Positions 1-9,134 of a stretch of 64,000 bases of DNA are shown piece after piece. Both the position numbers and the translations under genes were made by a program. The first letter of the stretch is position 1, and the number at the start of each line of letters is the position of its first letter. Under the pieces are notes generated by a model. That model was not told where the DNA came from. It did not search any database and saw only the letters and a program-made list of their open reading frames with translations. Source of the stretch: JAMZMI01 sp964353015 (GTDB lineage: Bacteria; Bacteroidota; Bacteroidia; Cytophagales; Cyclobacteriaceae); contig CAYGUA010000023.1 of NCBI GenBank assembly GCA_964353015.1, positions 25,084 to 89,083 on the forward strand, in the 5' to 3' direction.

Positions 1-1567
1 TAATGGTGGTCATAGTTGTATTTTTATCGGCAAATAGGATCAGATCATCAGGCACTTCCTTGATCAGTGTAATATTTTTTCCTTTGGCGAGGTTTGAAAG
101 TGGTTCAATAGATTGTGAAACAATATCATGCACGGAAAGCTTCTCACTATTTATCGGGATTTTCTCTTGCTGCTGCATGGCCCATGTAAGCAGATTATCA
201 AGGAGGTTCGACATACGTTCTACGGATTGATCCACATCATCCGCAACCTCCAGAAGTTGCTTTGTATCCTTTTTTTCAATGAGATATTTAATCATCCTGC
301 TGATTCCAAAAAAGGAACTAACAGGTCCTCTCAAATCATGAGATATGATTGAAAAGTATTTGTCCTTAGTATGATTCAGAGATTCCAGAGATTTTTTCTG
401 CTCCTCCAAAATCTGGTTGATTCTGGTTTTGGACCTATAGTTACTGAATATAACCAAAGCCAGAATCGTAAGCACGATGGCAAGGGCTACAGTTGCAGTT
501 AATATCAATTGCTGATTTTTCTTTTCAATCGTAAGCAAATCGACCTCATTTTGTTTGCTGGCCAATTCAAATGCACTTTTCAGATTCTCAATTCTGGTGT
601 AGATGTCGTCATTGGTAATACTGTCTTTGATTGCCACATATTGCTGATGAAATTTATATGCCGTTTCATAATCAGCACTCATGGCATAGATATCTGCCAA
701 ACGAAGAGAGTTATCACGAATTTCAGATTTCAATCCGAATTTGGTTGCCAGCTGCATACTGGAATCGGTCAGAACTTTGGCTTCAGTTAATAATCCTTTA
801 TCACGATATATTTCAGCCAGATAACTCAGAAATATTGCCATGCCATAATGATCATCGAGTGCTTTCAATTGCAACAATGACTTTTGCACATTTTCTTCCG
901 CCTGATCTAGCTGATCTATTTCCGCATAAACAAGGCCTATGTTCCCCAGATTATATGCCAGGCCGGCTGGATCATTGCCTAAATGTTCATAAATCAATTT
1001 CGATTCTTCGAAGCATTCTAATGCTGCATTATACATCTTGGATCTGTAATACTCGTCTCCTAAATTCAGTAAAGCATTCGCTAACAAAGTACTGTCATGA
1101 AGCCGCAAATAATCAATGCTCTTTTTATAGTATTGAACCGCATTTGAACTGTTACCAATCAAGGAATAAACATCCGCCAGTGCGGTGTTTGAACCGGCTA
1201 TTCCCTTTTCAAATCCAATTTTCTCAGCATAATCAAGTGCTTTAAATAAGGCATAAATAGCAATTTCAAAATCACCCATCATGCGATAAGCCTGACCTTG
1301 ATGTAAGTATGCATGGTGCAGATATTTTAAGTCTTCCCGCTCTCGTGCCGCATCCATGAGTCGCTCAGCATATTCTAATTTTAGCTGAGGATCGTTTTGA
1401 TTGTAAGCTATGAAAGCAAGAATCTGAAGACGTGATGTATCTTTTACAGACAGATGCTCAAGAACAGCTACAAGGCTATCGGCTTTGGGCTGTGATTGTG
1501 GATAACAATAGGATAATCCTAATATTAAATAGACTGAAATTAAACTTAATCTGAAGCTGGCCGGCAT
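1..1567 (-). CDS. TPR-containing sensor histidine kinase, 3' end cut by window edge
   Basis: I translated this frame by hand; it has no stop before position 1, so only about 522 N-terminal residues are present. The order is a signal peptide (about 1-24), a run of TPR-like helical pairs (about 30-330), one membrane segment near 352-374, then a HisKA domain with the H-box SIISHDLRGPVSS and predicted phospho-acceptor His410. The reading ends inside the ATP-binding domain. This architecture is typical of Bacteroidota kinases with a periplasmic TPR sensor. It is a close paralogue of the kinase immediately upstream: the H-box and the following SFFGISRMIK stretch are nearly identical, which points to tandem duplication. 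The ATG at 1565-1567 is 28 nt after the upstream stop, so the pair is probably co-transcribed. No response regulator is visible in the window; the ligand is unknown. Confidence 0.88.
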   Translation of the reverse strand, partial: MPASFRLSLISVYLILGLSYCYPQSQPKADSLVAVLEHLSVKDTSRLQILAFIAYNQNDPQLKLEYAERLMDAAREREDLKYLHHAYLHQGQAYRMMGDFEIAIYALFKALDYAEKIGFEKGIAGSNTALADVYSLIGNSSNAVQYYKKSIDYLRLHDSTLLANALLNLGDEYYRSKMYNAALECFEESKLIYEHLGNDPAGLAYNLGNIGLVYAEIDQLDQAEENVQKSLLQLKALDDHYGMAIFLSYLAEIYRDKGLLTEAKVLTDSSMQLATKFGLKSEIRDNSLRLADIYAMSADYETAYKFHQQYVAIKDSITNDDIYTRIENLKSAFELASKQNEVDLLTIEKKNQQLILTATVALAIVLTILALVIFSNYRSKTRINQILEEQKKSLESLNHTKDKYFSIISHDLRGPVSSFFGISRMIKYLIEKKDTKQLLEVADDVDQSVERMSNLLDNLLTWAMQQQEKIPINSEKLSVHDIVSQSIEPLSNLAKGKNITLIKEVPDDLILFADKNTTMTTI

Positions 1568-1595
1568 GGCGAGGAAGGTAATAATTTTCCAAGTT

Positions 1596-3518
1596 TTAAA
1601 CCAAAAGATTTTGACTTTCAGTAATAAATACTGGAAGATATACATGAAATATAGTGCCTACTCCTTCATCGCTACTCACTTCAATCCGACCATTATTTGT
1701 AGTCACAAACTCATAGACCAGCTGAAGTCCCAGTCCCAGACCCTTTTCACCAGAGGTACCATAAGTTGATTTTTTGGCGTGTAAGCCAAATAAATTATTG
1801 AGCTTATCCTTCGGCATACCCACACCGGTATCACTTACTGTTATGTGTACCATTTCGTTTTCAACCTTTGCTCCAATAGAAACAGTTCCATCCTCTGGTG
1901 TGAATTTCAAGGCATTATTGACCAAGTTTCTCAAGATAGTTTCGGCCATTTTGCGGTCAGCGTAAATCATAACATCGGAAACGTCAGATGTCAGGTTAAT
2001 TCTTTTGGCTTGAGCCATATTGGTAAAAGTGCCTATGATGTCTGCATTCATAATACGTAAGTCAATGGCCTCAGCCTGATAAGGAAAAGAACCCTGCTGC
2101 TGCATGGCCCAGGACAGAAGATTGTCCAGCAAGTTGGAAAGTCTCTCGACTGATTGATCAATATCATCAGCTATCTCAAGTAATTGATCAGTTTCCTTGG
2201 ATTTCACCAAAAACTTAATCATCCGGCTGATGCCAAAAAAGGAACTCACTGGCCCTCGCAAATCGTGAGATATGATTGAGAAAAACTTATCCTTGGTATC
2301 ATTTAAAGATTCAAGTTCCGTCTTCTGATCTTCCAAAATTTTGTTTATTCTGGCTTTGGATCTGTAATATTTGAAAATGATAAAGGCCAAAACAAACAAT
2401 ACCAATGCAAATCCAGTAATGGCCCAAAGTATTACCCGTTCGGTTTTTTGCTGCGCTGTGATTAAGTCAACCTCAGTTTGCTTTTGACTTACTTCGTATT
2501 CCTTTTGCTGATCCCCTAGTTTACGGATAAGATCTGCATTAAGCAGACTATCCTTATAGCTTATGAAAGTGGCTTGATAATAATATGCTTTTTTATATTC
2601 GCCAAGCTCAGAATGAAATTGACTAAGGATCTCAGAACCGTCGCGAATAAACTCTTTGAAGTCGTTTTTTAATGCTCGATCTAAGGAAGATTCAGCTTTT
2701 GAAATCCCTCTTGATAATTCTCCCCGCTCAAAATATATTTTTGCCAATTGAAGGTCATAATCACATATTGCATAATCATCCTTGTATTTTGCCAAAATGT
2801 CAACTACCACATTCAAGGAAGACTCTGCTTCAACGAATAGGTTTTGCTTCGCCATAATTAAAGCCAAATTGCCTTCAGCATAAGCCCAATAATAATCCCT
2901 GTGCTTTGCGGCGATCTGCTCGAATATTTTCTTAGAGTATAAATAATAATAGGATGCAGAATCTAGTTCATTTAAGCTATAGTGTAAATATCCAAGAGAG
3001 ATTGCCGTCGTACCAATTCTCAGAGAATCCTGAATTTCTTGGAATATTTGAAATGCTTCTGAATAATAATTAATTGCTTTTTCATAGTCCTGATTTGTAC
3101 TGTAAATATTGCCAATATTCGATAAGGCAGTTCCCTTTTGATCAAGGTTTAAGGCATATTCCAAGCTCATCATATGATGTTTCAACCCTTGCTCAAGGTT
3201 TCCCTTTTCGGCATGGCCGATCCCTAAGTAGGTGTATGCAACATACGAGGGGTTAAGGAAGTTATTTTTTAACGCAATTTCAAGTAGCTTAGATCCATAT
3301 AGAATTATTGAATCGCGATTGCTCTCCAACTTAAGAATTGTAATTATTACACCTGCTTTAACACTATCTGTCAGCTCAGACTTATCAAGAACATTCTTGA
3401 TGCTATCAATATCTGTTTGATTTTGTGCTACCGAACTCATTGAAAAAGCATTCAGAACGACTGCCAATGTCAACGAACTAAATGCTCTTTTTAAAAAAAA
3501 GTAAATCCTAAATATCAT
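1596..3518 (-). CDS. TPR-containing sensor histidine kinase
   Basis: This is a complete 640-residue hybrid of periplasmic TPR sensor and cytoplasmic kinase. It has an N-terminal signal/membrane segment (about 1-32), TPR repeats (about 60-330, with alternating Y/A/L-rich helices), a membrane helix near 361-383, a short coiled coil, and a HisKA domain with H-box SIISHDLRGPVSS (predicted phospho-acceptor His418). The HATPase shows an N-box NLVNNALKF (about 526-535), a G1 motif DTGVGMP and a G2 motif GLGLGL (about 593). The start codon overlaps the stop of the 123-residue protein upstream as TAATG, which suggests translational coupling. The partial kinase downstream is its paralogue. No receiver domain is present, so a separate response regulator outside the window is expected. 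Family assignment is firm; the signal sensed is unknown. Confidence 0.93.
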   Translation of the reverse strand: MIFRIYFFLKRAFSSLTLAVVLNAFSMSSVAQNQTDIDSIKNVLDKSELTDSVKAGVIITILKLESNRDSIILYGSKLLEIALKNNFLNPSYVAYTYLGIGHAEKGNLEQGLKHHMMSLEYALNLDQKGTALSNIGNIYSTNQDYEKAINYYSEAFQIFQEIQDSLRIGTTAISLGYLHYSLNELDSASYYYLYSKKIFEQIAAKHRDYYWAYAEGNLALIMAKQNLFVEAESSLNVVVDILAKYKDDYAICDYDLQLAKIYFERGELSRGISKAESSLDRALKNDFKEFIRDGSEILSQFHSELGEYKKAYYYQATFISYKDSLLNADLIRKLGDQQKEYEVSQKQTEVDLITAQQKTERVILWAITGFALVLFVLAFIIFKYYRSKARINKILEDQKTELESLNDTKDKFFSIISHDLRGPVSSFFGISRMIKFLVKSKETDQLLEIADDIDQSVERLSNLLDNLLSWAMQQQGSFPYQAEAIDLRIMNADIIGTFTNMAQAKRINLTSDVSDVMIYADRKMAETILRNLVNNALKFTPEDGTVSIGAKVENEMVHITVSDTGVGMPKDKLNNLFGLHAKKSTYGTSGEKGLGLGLQLVYEFVTTNNGRIEVSSDEGVGTIFHVYLPVFITESQNLLV

Positions 3519-3889
3519 TAATCAATAATTGGGGGAGGAGTACTAATCTTAGGGTCATATTCCTTCAATCCACCCCCACCAGCAGGCTGTACTTTGATAG
3601 TGTAAGAATCGGTAAGCCCCTTAGCTAAATTCTTTAAAGCTTTCCCTTTTGGCTTTTTGGTGTCATTGCCAGTTACCGCATTGTTTGGGATGATATTCCC
3701 TTTGGTAAAATTGATCTTGACTTTGCCTATGGAATCATCTGCATCCCAGTCCAATTCGTCATCAGCATCCACTTGCGTAATTGGATCCATTGGAGTCACT
3801 TTTGCCCATATTTTGTTGTCATAACTCCATTGAAGCTGATAATTCGGTTTTGCCCCTATAAGTTTTAAAAAGATGGTTTTAGTAGCCAT
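3518..3889 (-). CDS. small unknown protein coupled to sensor kinase
   Basis: This 123-residue protein has no signal peptide or membrane segment, so it should be cytoplasmic. The first half reads as short beta strands (FLKLIGAKPNYQLQWSYDNK), followed by an acidic stretch with repeated DADD motifs (about 40-52), a lysine-rich turn (KKPKGKALKNLAKG) and a Gly/Pro-rich tail ending STPPPIID. I do not recognise a named family. Its stop overlaps the ATG of the histidine kinase (TAATG), so the two are very likely expressed together. Inference only: it may be an accessory or effector of that kinase. The start is the first ATG in frame, and the upstream 200 bp is AT-rich with no competing gene. Confidence 0.7.
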   Translation of the reverse strand: MATKTIFLKLIGAKPNYQLQWSYDNKIWAKVTPMDPITQVDADDELDWDADDSIGKVKINFTKGNIIPNNAVTGNDTKKPKGKALKNLAKGLTDSYTIKVQPAGGGGLKEYDPKISTPPPIID

Positions 3890-4029
3890 GAATTTAGGTT
3901 GGTTTGATTTTCAGATAATTTATACTATCATTTGATATTAAAAATGATATCGAAAGATAATAGATTCAAGTTCGTCAATGTGCGGAAAACCAGCAAAAAA
4001 ATTGATTTTTTATGAAATATTACTCTAAA

Positions 4030-4066
4030 AAACAAAAAAGGTGTGAACCATCAAAAGTCCACACCC
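4030..4066 (-). terminator. rho-independent terminator
   Basis: Read on the minus strand, GTGTGGAC pairs with GTTCACAC, extended by one further G-C pair (arms at 4057-4065 and 4040-4048; loop 4049-4056), with one mismatch. The hairpin is followed by TTTTTTG and a further T-run. It lies about 30 nt past the stop of the 4097-4306 frame and supports that frame as a transcribed unit. Confidence 0.65.
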
Positions 4067-4096
4067 ACGCCATTAACACCGCTGGTTGCTAACAAC

Positions 4097-4306
4097 TTAA
4101 TTATCTATTAATCGGAGATTTTTTTCGATGACCCATCTGAACGAAAGAAGTTTGCCGTATGACTCATGTTTTTTATTTAACTCTGAAATGTATCTGTCAA
4201 TATGATCAAGCATTTTACCTGCACATAAAGGAAATAGAATTTGTTCTTCTTTATCTAGATCCTGATACAGGTTGGGAATTTCTTCATCAAAAGTCATTAC
4301 GCTCAT
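4097..4306 (-). CDS. small hypothetical protein
   Basis: This 69-residue frame starts MSVMTFDEEIPNLYQDLD and has a charged, helix-forming composition, with no signal peptide and no low-complexity tract. It sits alone between the kinase unit and the exported protein. A hairpin with a T-run follows its stop (4030-4066), and about 140 bp of AT-rich sequence precedes it, so it could be an independent gene. I recognise no family. Its short length and lack of a clear promoter leave real doubt about whether it is translated. Confidence 0.45.
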   Translation of the reverse strand: MSVMTFDEEIPNLYQDLDKEEQILFPLCAGKMLDHIDRYISELNKKHESYGKLLSFRWVIEKNLRLIDN

Positions 4307-4444
4307 TCTTGATATAATTTAATTTTCTAGAGCAAAAATGACATTTATAGAAACTTCATCGAAATGATTAGGAATCAAACAGGAATATTGAGGCTAGGCA
4401 GGAATTAAGTTTTATAAATCAAGTGCAAGAGATAGGATCTTCTA

Positions 4445-5248
4445 TCAATCTTCTAGAAAGACGTGTCTTGTGAATATATTTCCGGGAGTGACTTTATATT
4501 CATTTTCTTGTCCTTTGGAGTAGTAAAATAGCCGCATGTCATCTGTGCCAAAGATGTAAATATTCATTTCGATATTCAGATCTACGTCATGAGCAAGGGC
4601 TTTTTTCATTAGCGACCATGAGCTTCGAAATTCCTTTTTTTCACTTTTGGTAAGTTCAGACATATGCATTTGAATAGTATTAGAGCTGATATATTCTTCC
4701 TTTAATTGCACTTGCACTTCGCTGATTCCAATGATCTGACTATTGCGACCTTGCTCATACATATGCTTAGCCAGCAAATCATGATTTTCAAGACTGAGTA
4801 ATCTTTCTTTTTCATTGTCTTCAGAAATATCATGATACGGATATTTTGATTTAAGCCATTCATCGCTTACTTCCATTACCGTAAACAATAATGTATCATA
4901 AATTAGCTCACTGTAGATATCTATAGGCACCATGATCATCGTGAAATTCTGATGCTCCGAGAAATGCTTTACATAAACATCAAGATCTTTACCAATTCGA
5001 ATGTCCTTCCTCTTAATTTCCGCAGTTTCAGGATCAACATCATGCCCCTTTTCCAACAATAATTCAAGAAATATCTTTGAGCTGGCAAATTGATGAATCA
5101 TGTCTTCGATCTCACCAATGTGGTTTTCTTTGATGTACTCTTTCATCGACTCTTCTACGGCAATGGTATTGTTCGCATTCTGAGCGTGAAGTCTACCACA
5201 AATCACAAGGACAAGAATAGTCAAACCAACAATTTTCAATTTCATCAT
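4445..5248 (-). CDS. exported protein of unknown function
   Basis: This is a protein of about 267 residues that begins MMKLKIVGLTILVLVICG and has a predicted signal peptide cleaved near AQNANN. The mature part is mixed alpha/beta and rich in Glu, Lys and His, with no motif I can name. The open frame extends 13 codons further upstream, but a perfect Bacteroidota -7 element (TATTTTTG, minus strand, 5277-5270) lies inside that extension. Transcription would then start near 5265, so the ATG at 5248 (or the adjacent one at 5245) is the better start. It is transcribed in the same direction as the upstream ABC ATPase but has its own promoter. Likely periplasmic; function unknown. Confidence 0.7.
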   Translation of the reverse strand: MMKLKIVGLTILVLVICGRLHAQNANNTIAVEESMKEYIKENHIGEIEDMIHQFASSKIFLELLLEKGHDVDPETAEIKRKDIRIGKDLDVYVKHFSEHQNFTMIMVPIDIYSELIYDTLLFTVMEVSDEWLKSKYPYHDISEDNEKERLLSLENHDLLAKHMYEQGRNSQIIGISEVQVQLKEEYISSNTIQMHMSELTKSEKKEFRSSWSLMKKALAHDVDLNIEMNIYIFGTDDMRLFYYSKGQENEYKVTPGNIFTRHVFLED

Positions 5249-5269
5249 TTCAGGTACGCTTTGGGGTTG

Positions 5270-5277
5270 CAAAAATA
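5270..5277 (-). promoter_or_regulatory. -7 promoter element for the exported protein
   Basis: The minus strand reads TATTTTTG, a full match to the Bacteroidota primary-sigma -7 consensus TAnnTTTG. It predicts a transcript start near 5265 and a 5' leader of about 17 nt before the ATG at 5248. No good -33 TTTG is present at the usual 19-bp spacing. Confidence 0.5.
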
Positions 5278-5337
5278 GATAAAGCAATGGAAGTTAATTT
5301 CCAGGATTTTTTAGTTTCTAAAAAATGGGAAAACAAT

Positions 5338-6312
5338 CTAAAAAGTGATTATTTCATCAATTTTGACTTGAATAGAAACTCGATCTCCTTGTTGGAATCG
5401 CTTCTCGAAATCAAAAATCAGAAGATTTTTATGAGCCATAAATTGAACTACCAACACTTGATATGCTCCTCGAAAAATAGTTTCGATAATGATATATCCT
5501 GAATCATTGAGATCAATTTTAAAACCTTCTGCACGGACGCAGCATTTTTGATCAATGGATTGCCCAAGCAACTCAAATTCTCCCGGTTCGAATATGTTAA
5601 CAGGTCCGAAAAAGGCAGCTATTTCATGCGAGACAGGCTTGAAATAAATTTGATCAGGCGTACCAGCTTGTCGGATTTCACCATCCATCAAAACCAAAAT
5701 ACGATCGGCCATCATCGCATCACGGGTATCATGGGTCACCAATATAACAGCAGTATTTGTCTCCTTCGCCAGTCGTTTGACCTCAGTCAGAAAAAGCGCC
5801 GAATTCATTGGATCCAACGCACTAAATGGCTCATCCATGAGCAGCACTTCCGGTTCATTGGACATGGCTTTGGCTAAAGCCAATCTCTGTTGCTGGCCGC
5901 CTGAAAGTTGATAAGGTTTATGACTGGCAACATCAGATAATCCAAAAAAATCCAACAAAAAATGGATTCGCTCTTTGCGATATTCTGCGGTATAAGCTGA
6001 CAAGGAAAATCCGATATTTTCATAGGCGGAGATATTAGGTCTTAGCTCATATTGTTGATAAACAAGTTTTATTTCTTCGTAACCAGGCACTAACCTGATA
6101 TCCGGACCTTCTACGATTTCATCGTGAAATTTTAGGGAACCGCCTGTCGGATTGAGATGACCGGCCAATATGCGAAGGAGAGTTGTCTTGCCACTTCCGC
6201 TTGGGCCCACTATTGAAATAAATTCTCCTTTTGCGACGGATAAATTAATATCCTTAAGTGTCACTCCATCTTTTCCTTCGTAGCTAAACTCCAGCGCTTC
6301 TGCTTTAAGCAA
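5338..6312 (-). CDS. ABC transporter ATP-binding protein (PotA/FbpC-like)
   Basis: This ATPase of about 324 residues has a Walker A GPSGSGKTT, a Q-loop region VYQQYELRPN, the signature LSGGQQQR, a Walker B VLLMDEPFSALDP and an H-loop VTHDTRDA. The C-terminal 90 residues resemble a TOBE-type regulatory extension, as in the PotA/FbpC/CysA group that energises import of polyamines, iron or oxyanions. No permease or binding-protein gene lies next to it, so the substrate cannot be told. The open frame reaches back to a TTG at 6354, but the first 14 codons do not resemble the family. The TTG at 6312 gives MLKAEALEFSY, the normal beginning of such ATPases, and is preferred. An orphan ATPase in this position may serve a transporter elsewhere. 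Confidence 0.88.
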   Translation of the reverse strand: MLKAEALEFSYEGKDGVTLKDINLSVAKGEFISIVGPSGSGKTTLLRILAGHLNPTGGSLKFHDEIVEGPDIRLVPGYEEIKLVYQQYELRPNISAYENIGFSLSAYTAEYRKERIHFLLDFFGLSDVASHKPYQLSGGQQQRLALAKAMSNEPEVLLMDEPFSALDPMNSALFLTEVKRLAKETNTAVILVTHDTRDAMMADRILVLMDGEIRQAGTPDQIYFKPVSHEIAAFFGPVNIFEPGEFELLGQSIDQKCCVRAEGFKIDLNDSGYIIIETIFRGAYQVLVVQFMAHKNLLIFDFEKRFQQGDRVSIQVKIDEIITF

Positions 6313-6425
6313 TCCCAAAATAGTATTGTTTGAATGTTGAACTGTGAAATACAAAAACTTGATTTGACATTAAAATCGATTAAATGTCTTTTTGTTCAAA
6401 TCGAATCGCGAAAATAGCCCTTAAT

Positions 6426-7376
6426 CTAATACTCCCACAAATCAGTGAGTTTATAAGGCGAGCCAGGTATTGTAAATGGCAATCCATCCACATATCGGTG
6501 TTTAGGTAATAGTGCGAGATTTCTCAAATCCTCCCTATCCAATTTCACATTGGCCGCTTCAAAGTTTTCAAGCAAACGGGATTCTGTGACTGTTTTTGGT
6601 ATCACTGCTACTTTTCTGGCAATAGACCAAGCGATCAATGCCTGCGCTGTTGAACAATTATGTTTAGCTGCTATTTCCTTTACCGTATGATTATCCATGA
6701 GCATTGGTGACATTTTCCCGGACGGCTCAAGCTGACGATATGGAGCTCCCAATGGCCCATAGGCTGTCATGAGTATCTCATTGGTTCTGCAGTAATCGTA
6801 TAATGTGATTTGCGGCAGAAATGGATGCAGCTCAACCTGATTTAATTCTGGTGGTGACCATGCCGACTCACGGATGATTTCCAATGCAGCAATATTGAAA
6901 TTACTTACCCCGATGTGTTTAGTCAATCGGGCATCTACACAATCTTCCATGCCCTCCCAAGTTTCCTCAAGTGGTGCCTTTTTCCAATCCAGAAAATCAT
7001 CCGCACTTGAAGGAAATGACGTTTTTTTCTTTTGAGCCACAGGCCAATGAATCAGGTATAAATCCAGATAATCAAGGTTGAGATGTTTCAAACTTTTTTC
7101 TAATGCTGGCTCTACATCATCTTGTTTGTGGCAATTATTCCACAGTTTGGAAGTGATCCACAAATCTTTTCTTTCCACCACACCATTATCCATTGCTTCG
7201 GTCAAAGCCTCTCCTATTTCTTTTTCATTCCCATAATATGCCGCACAGTCAAAATGTCTATAACCAACAGCAATTGCCTTGGTGACTATTTCTTTGATTT
7301 TACCTGGTTCGGATTTGAAAGTACCGAGTCCCAAAATGGGCATTTCATCACCGTTGGAAAATTTGAGCGTTTTCAT
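6426..7376 (-). CDS. aldo/keto reductase
   Basis: This is a 316-residue NADPH-dependent oxidoreductase with the full aldo/keto reductase tetrad in the expected spacing: Asp43, Tyr48, Lys77 and His110. Further family motifs are GVSNF (substrate and cofactor pocket), NQVELHPFLPQ, and the cofactor-binding PKTVTESRLLENF near the C-terminus. The length is that of a standard single-domain TIM barrel, cytoplasmic. It reduces aldehydes or ketones; the natural substrate cannot be read from the sequence. It stands alone between the ABC ATPase (72 bp beyond its stop) and the FlgO-like TPR gene. Confidence 0.93.
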   Translation of the reverse strand: MKTLKFSNGDEMPILGLGTFKSEPGKIKEIVTKAIAVGYRHFDCAAYYGNEKEIGEALTEAMDNGVVERKDLWITSKLWNNCHKQDDVEPALEKSLKHLNLDYLDLYLIHWPVAQKKKTSFPSSADDFLDWKKAPLEETWEGMEDCVDARLTKHIGVSNFNIAALEIIRESAWSPPELNQVELHPFLPQITLYDYCRTNEILMTAYGPLGAPYRQLEPSGKMSPMLMDNHTVKEIAAKHNCSTAQALIAWSIARKVAVIPKTVTESRLLENFEAANVKLDREDLRNLALLPKHRYVDGLPFTIPGSPYKLTDLWEY

Positions 7377-7626
7377 TATTTATAAATCAAGCTTCAATTA
7401 AGATAAGAAAAAAGCCAATCCCAAGCCATTTCTTGCTAATCCTTCTGTCAAATTTTCTTCAAAATTGAAAATTGCCTCGAAAATGTAAATAAATTTTCGG
7501 GTGAAAAATTAAATTTTGAATTTGTCCATCAGCTGATTATCAAACAGATAACTGTCAATGGCAGGCAAGGTATAATTGGGGAATTCTGGATTTTAGAGAA
7601 TATTTGGTAGAAACGGCACACATAAA
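7377..7626. other. intergenic region
   Basis: This stretch holds the upstream region of the aldo/keto reductase and the tail of the TPR transcript. It is AT-rich and I see no frame, repeat or convincing TAnnTTTG element in it. The strong hairpin described next marks its right-hand end. Confidence 0.5.
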
Positions 7627-7666
7627 AAACCCCGAAGAAATAGATTTAAATGCTTCTTCGGGGTTT
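7627..7666 (-). terminator. rho-independent terminator of the FlgO-like TPR gene
   Basis: A 13-bp perfect stem (AAACCCCGAAGAA at 7627-7639 paired with 7654-7666) encloses a 14-nt loop. On the minus strand GGGG is followed directly by TTTTTT. It begins 20 nt after the stop at 7686. Confidence 0.9.
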
Positions 7667-7685
7667 CATTATTTCTTCAACATGA

Positions 7686-9116
7686 TTAGTTGAGCAATAG
7701 ACGTTTCATCAAAGATTTGAATCTTGGATTCTTTCTAATTGGATCCCAAATCGGATTAACTTTTAGAAAAATAATTGCGCTTCTTCTATTTTCTACGGCA
7801 ATTTCAAGATTATCCATCGCCTTCTCAAATTCACCGAGTCCGGTATATATCACTGCAAAATCCAAAGCGTAAGTCAAGCCTTTGTTTATTGCCGCACTTT
7901 TCTCGATTTCTGCCAAATATTTTTCAGCATTTACTACATCACCTTTGGTTGCAAAAGCATAACCCAACTGACTGTATGATTTCAGCGACAAATTGGTGTC
8001 ATTGTCAATCGACCTGAATTTCTCGATGGCTTCATCTATATGCCCCATCATGACAACCGACCAGCCTCTATATTCCAATACCTTTTCGTGATATGGGTCA
8101 ATTTCAATCAGTTGATCATATAATTTAATCGCATTTTCATATTTCCCTTCCAGAAAATAATTATCCGCTTGTGCCCTTTTAGCCATAAAAGAAAATGGAT
8201 CAAGCTCAAGCGCATTTTGCAACAGCTTTCTGGATTCCAAAAAATTACCTTTTACGGTATGATATAGGGATTTGGCAACCATCGACTTAGAACTGTTTGG
8301 ATTCAGCTTCAATGCTTTGTTGATCATCATTAGCGCCTGCTCCCAATCATATTTTTGATACAGATACACATAGGACAAGGCTATGTATGATCTGTAATAA
8401 TTTGGATTGATTTCAATTGCCTTTTCTGCCGCCGCACGAGCCTCATCATATGATTTCACCGGTTTACTGTAACCACCAGCAAAGGATAATCTTGTGTATG
8501 CATTGGCCATCATAGAATAAGCCAGATAATAATCCGGCTCTCGTTTAATAGCTCGCTGATAGCAAGCCACGGCTTTAGACAAGTCCTGAAGTGTCCATTT
8601 ATTATGGAAATGTAAGCCTTGTAAATAATGCTCAAATGCCGCCAGATTTGTAGTAGCTGGAACGAACACAGGCCGTTTCACATTCTTCCTCGCTTCCTCA
8701 GGTAAGATGTGCTCCCAAAGATTATCGATGATGTCTTCCTCAATTTGGAAGATATCTGTCACCTTTTGATCATAACTCTTAGACCAAATTTCTTCTTTCG
8801 TTTTTGCATCATTAAGAAACACACGCATTCTGACCTTTTTGCCTATACGGCGAAGTGTTCCTGATACGACATATTGCACGTTCAGCGATTGTCCAATCTC
8901 ATCTATTTCCAACTTCTCATTTTTCAAACCAAAGCTTGATCCACGAGAAATAAGTTTTAATCCTTTTACGCTCATCAGCGTGTCGATAATATCCTCTGAA
9001 ACTCCATCACTGAAGTATTCGAATTCGGGATCTGCACTCATGTTTACAAGAGGCAGCACCGCAACGCTAATGGTATCTTCTATTGTCCCTGTAGTAGGTT
9101 TTATTTCTGTCACCAT
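7686..9116 (-). CDS. FlgO/TolB-like domain plus TPR protein
   Basis: This protein of about 476 residues has an N-terminal alpha/beta domain (about 10-120, with VAVLPLVNMSADPEFEYFSDG and VSGTLRR). That domain is the one found after the DNA-binding or cyclase part of many CadC-like and adenylate-cyclase-like regulators. About nine TPR units follow (about 130-470). Here the output domain is missing, so the protein consists only of the presumed sensing or scaffolding half. No signal peptide is seen, so it is probably cytoplasmic. The open frame begins at a TTG at 9137, but that codon lies inside the -7 element (9142-9135), so the ATG at 9116 is used. Two perfect palindromes in the promoter suggest tight control by an unseen regulator. 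Confidence 0.85.
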   Translation of the reverse strand: MVTEIKPTTGTIEDTISVAVLPLVNMSADPEFEYFSDGVSEDIIDTLMSVKGLKLISRGSSFGLKNEKLEIDEIGQSLNVQYVVSGTLRRIGKKVRMRVFLNDAKTKEEIWSKSYDQKVTDIFQIEEDIIDNLWEHILPEEARKNVKRPVFVPATTNLAAFEHYLQGLHFHNKWTLQDLSKAVACYQRAIKREPDYYLAYSMMANAYTRLSFAGGYSKPVKSYDEARAAAEKAIEINPNYYRSYIALSYVYLYQKYDWEQALMMINKALKLNPNSSKSMVAKSLYHTVKGNFLESRKLLQNALELDPFSFMAKRAQADNYFLEGKYENAIKLYDQLIEIDPYHEKVLEYRGWSVVMMGHIDEAIEKFRSIDNDTNLSLKSYSQLGYAFATKGDVVNAEKYLAEIEKSAAINKGLTYALDFAVIYTGLGEFEKAMDNLEIAVENRRSAIIFLKVNPIWDPIRKNPRFKSLMKRLLLN

Positions 9117-9134
9117 ATTTAAAAGTTTGCAAAG

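Noticed and set aside
631..1245. 204-codon plus-strand open frame
   Set aside because: The opposite strand reads as a continuous TPR/histidine kinase with signal peptide and H-box, so this frame is an antisense shadow.
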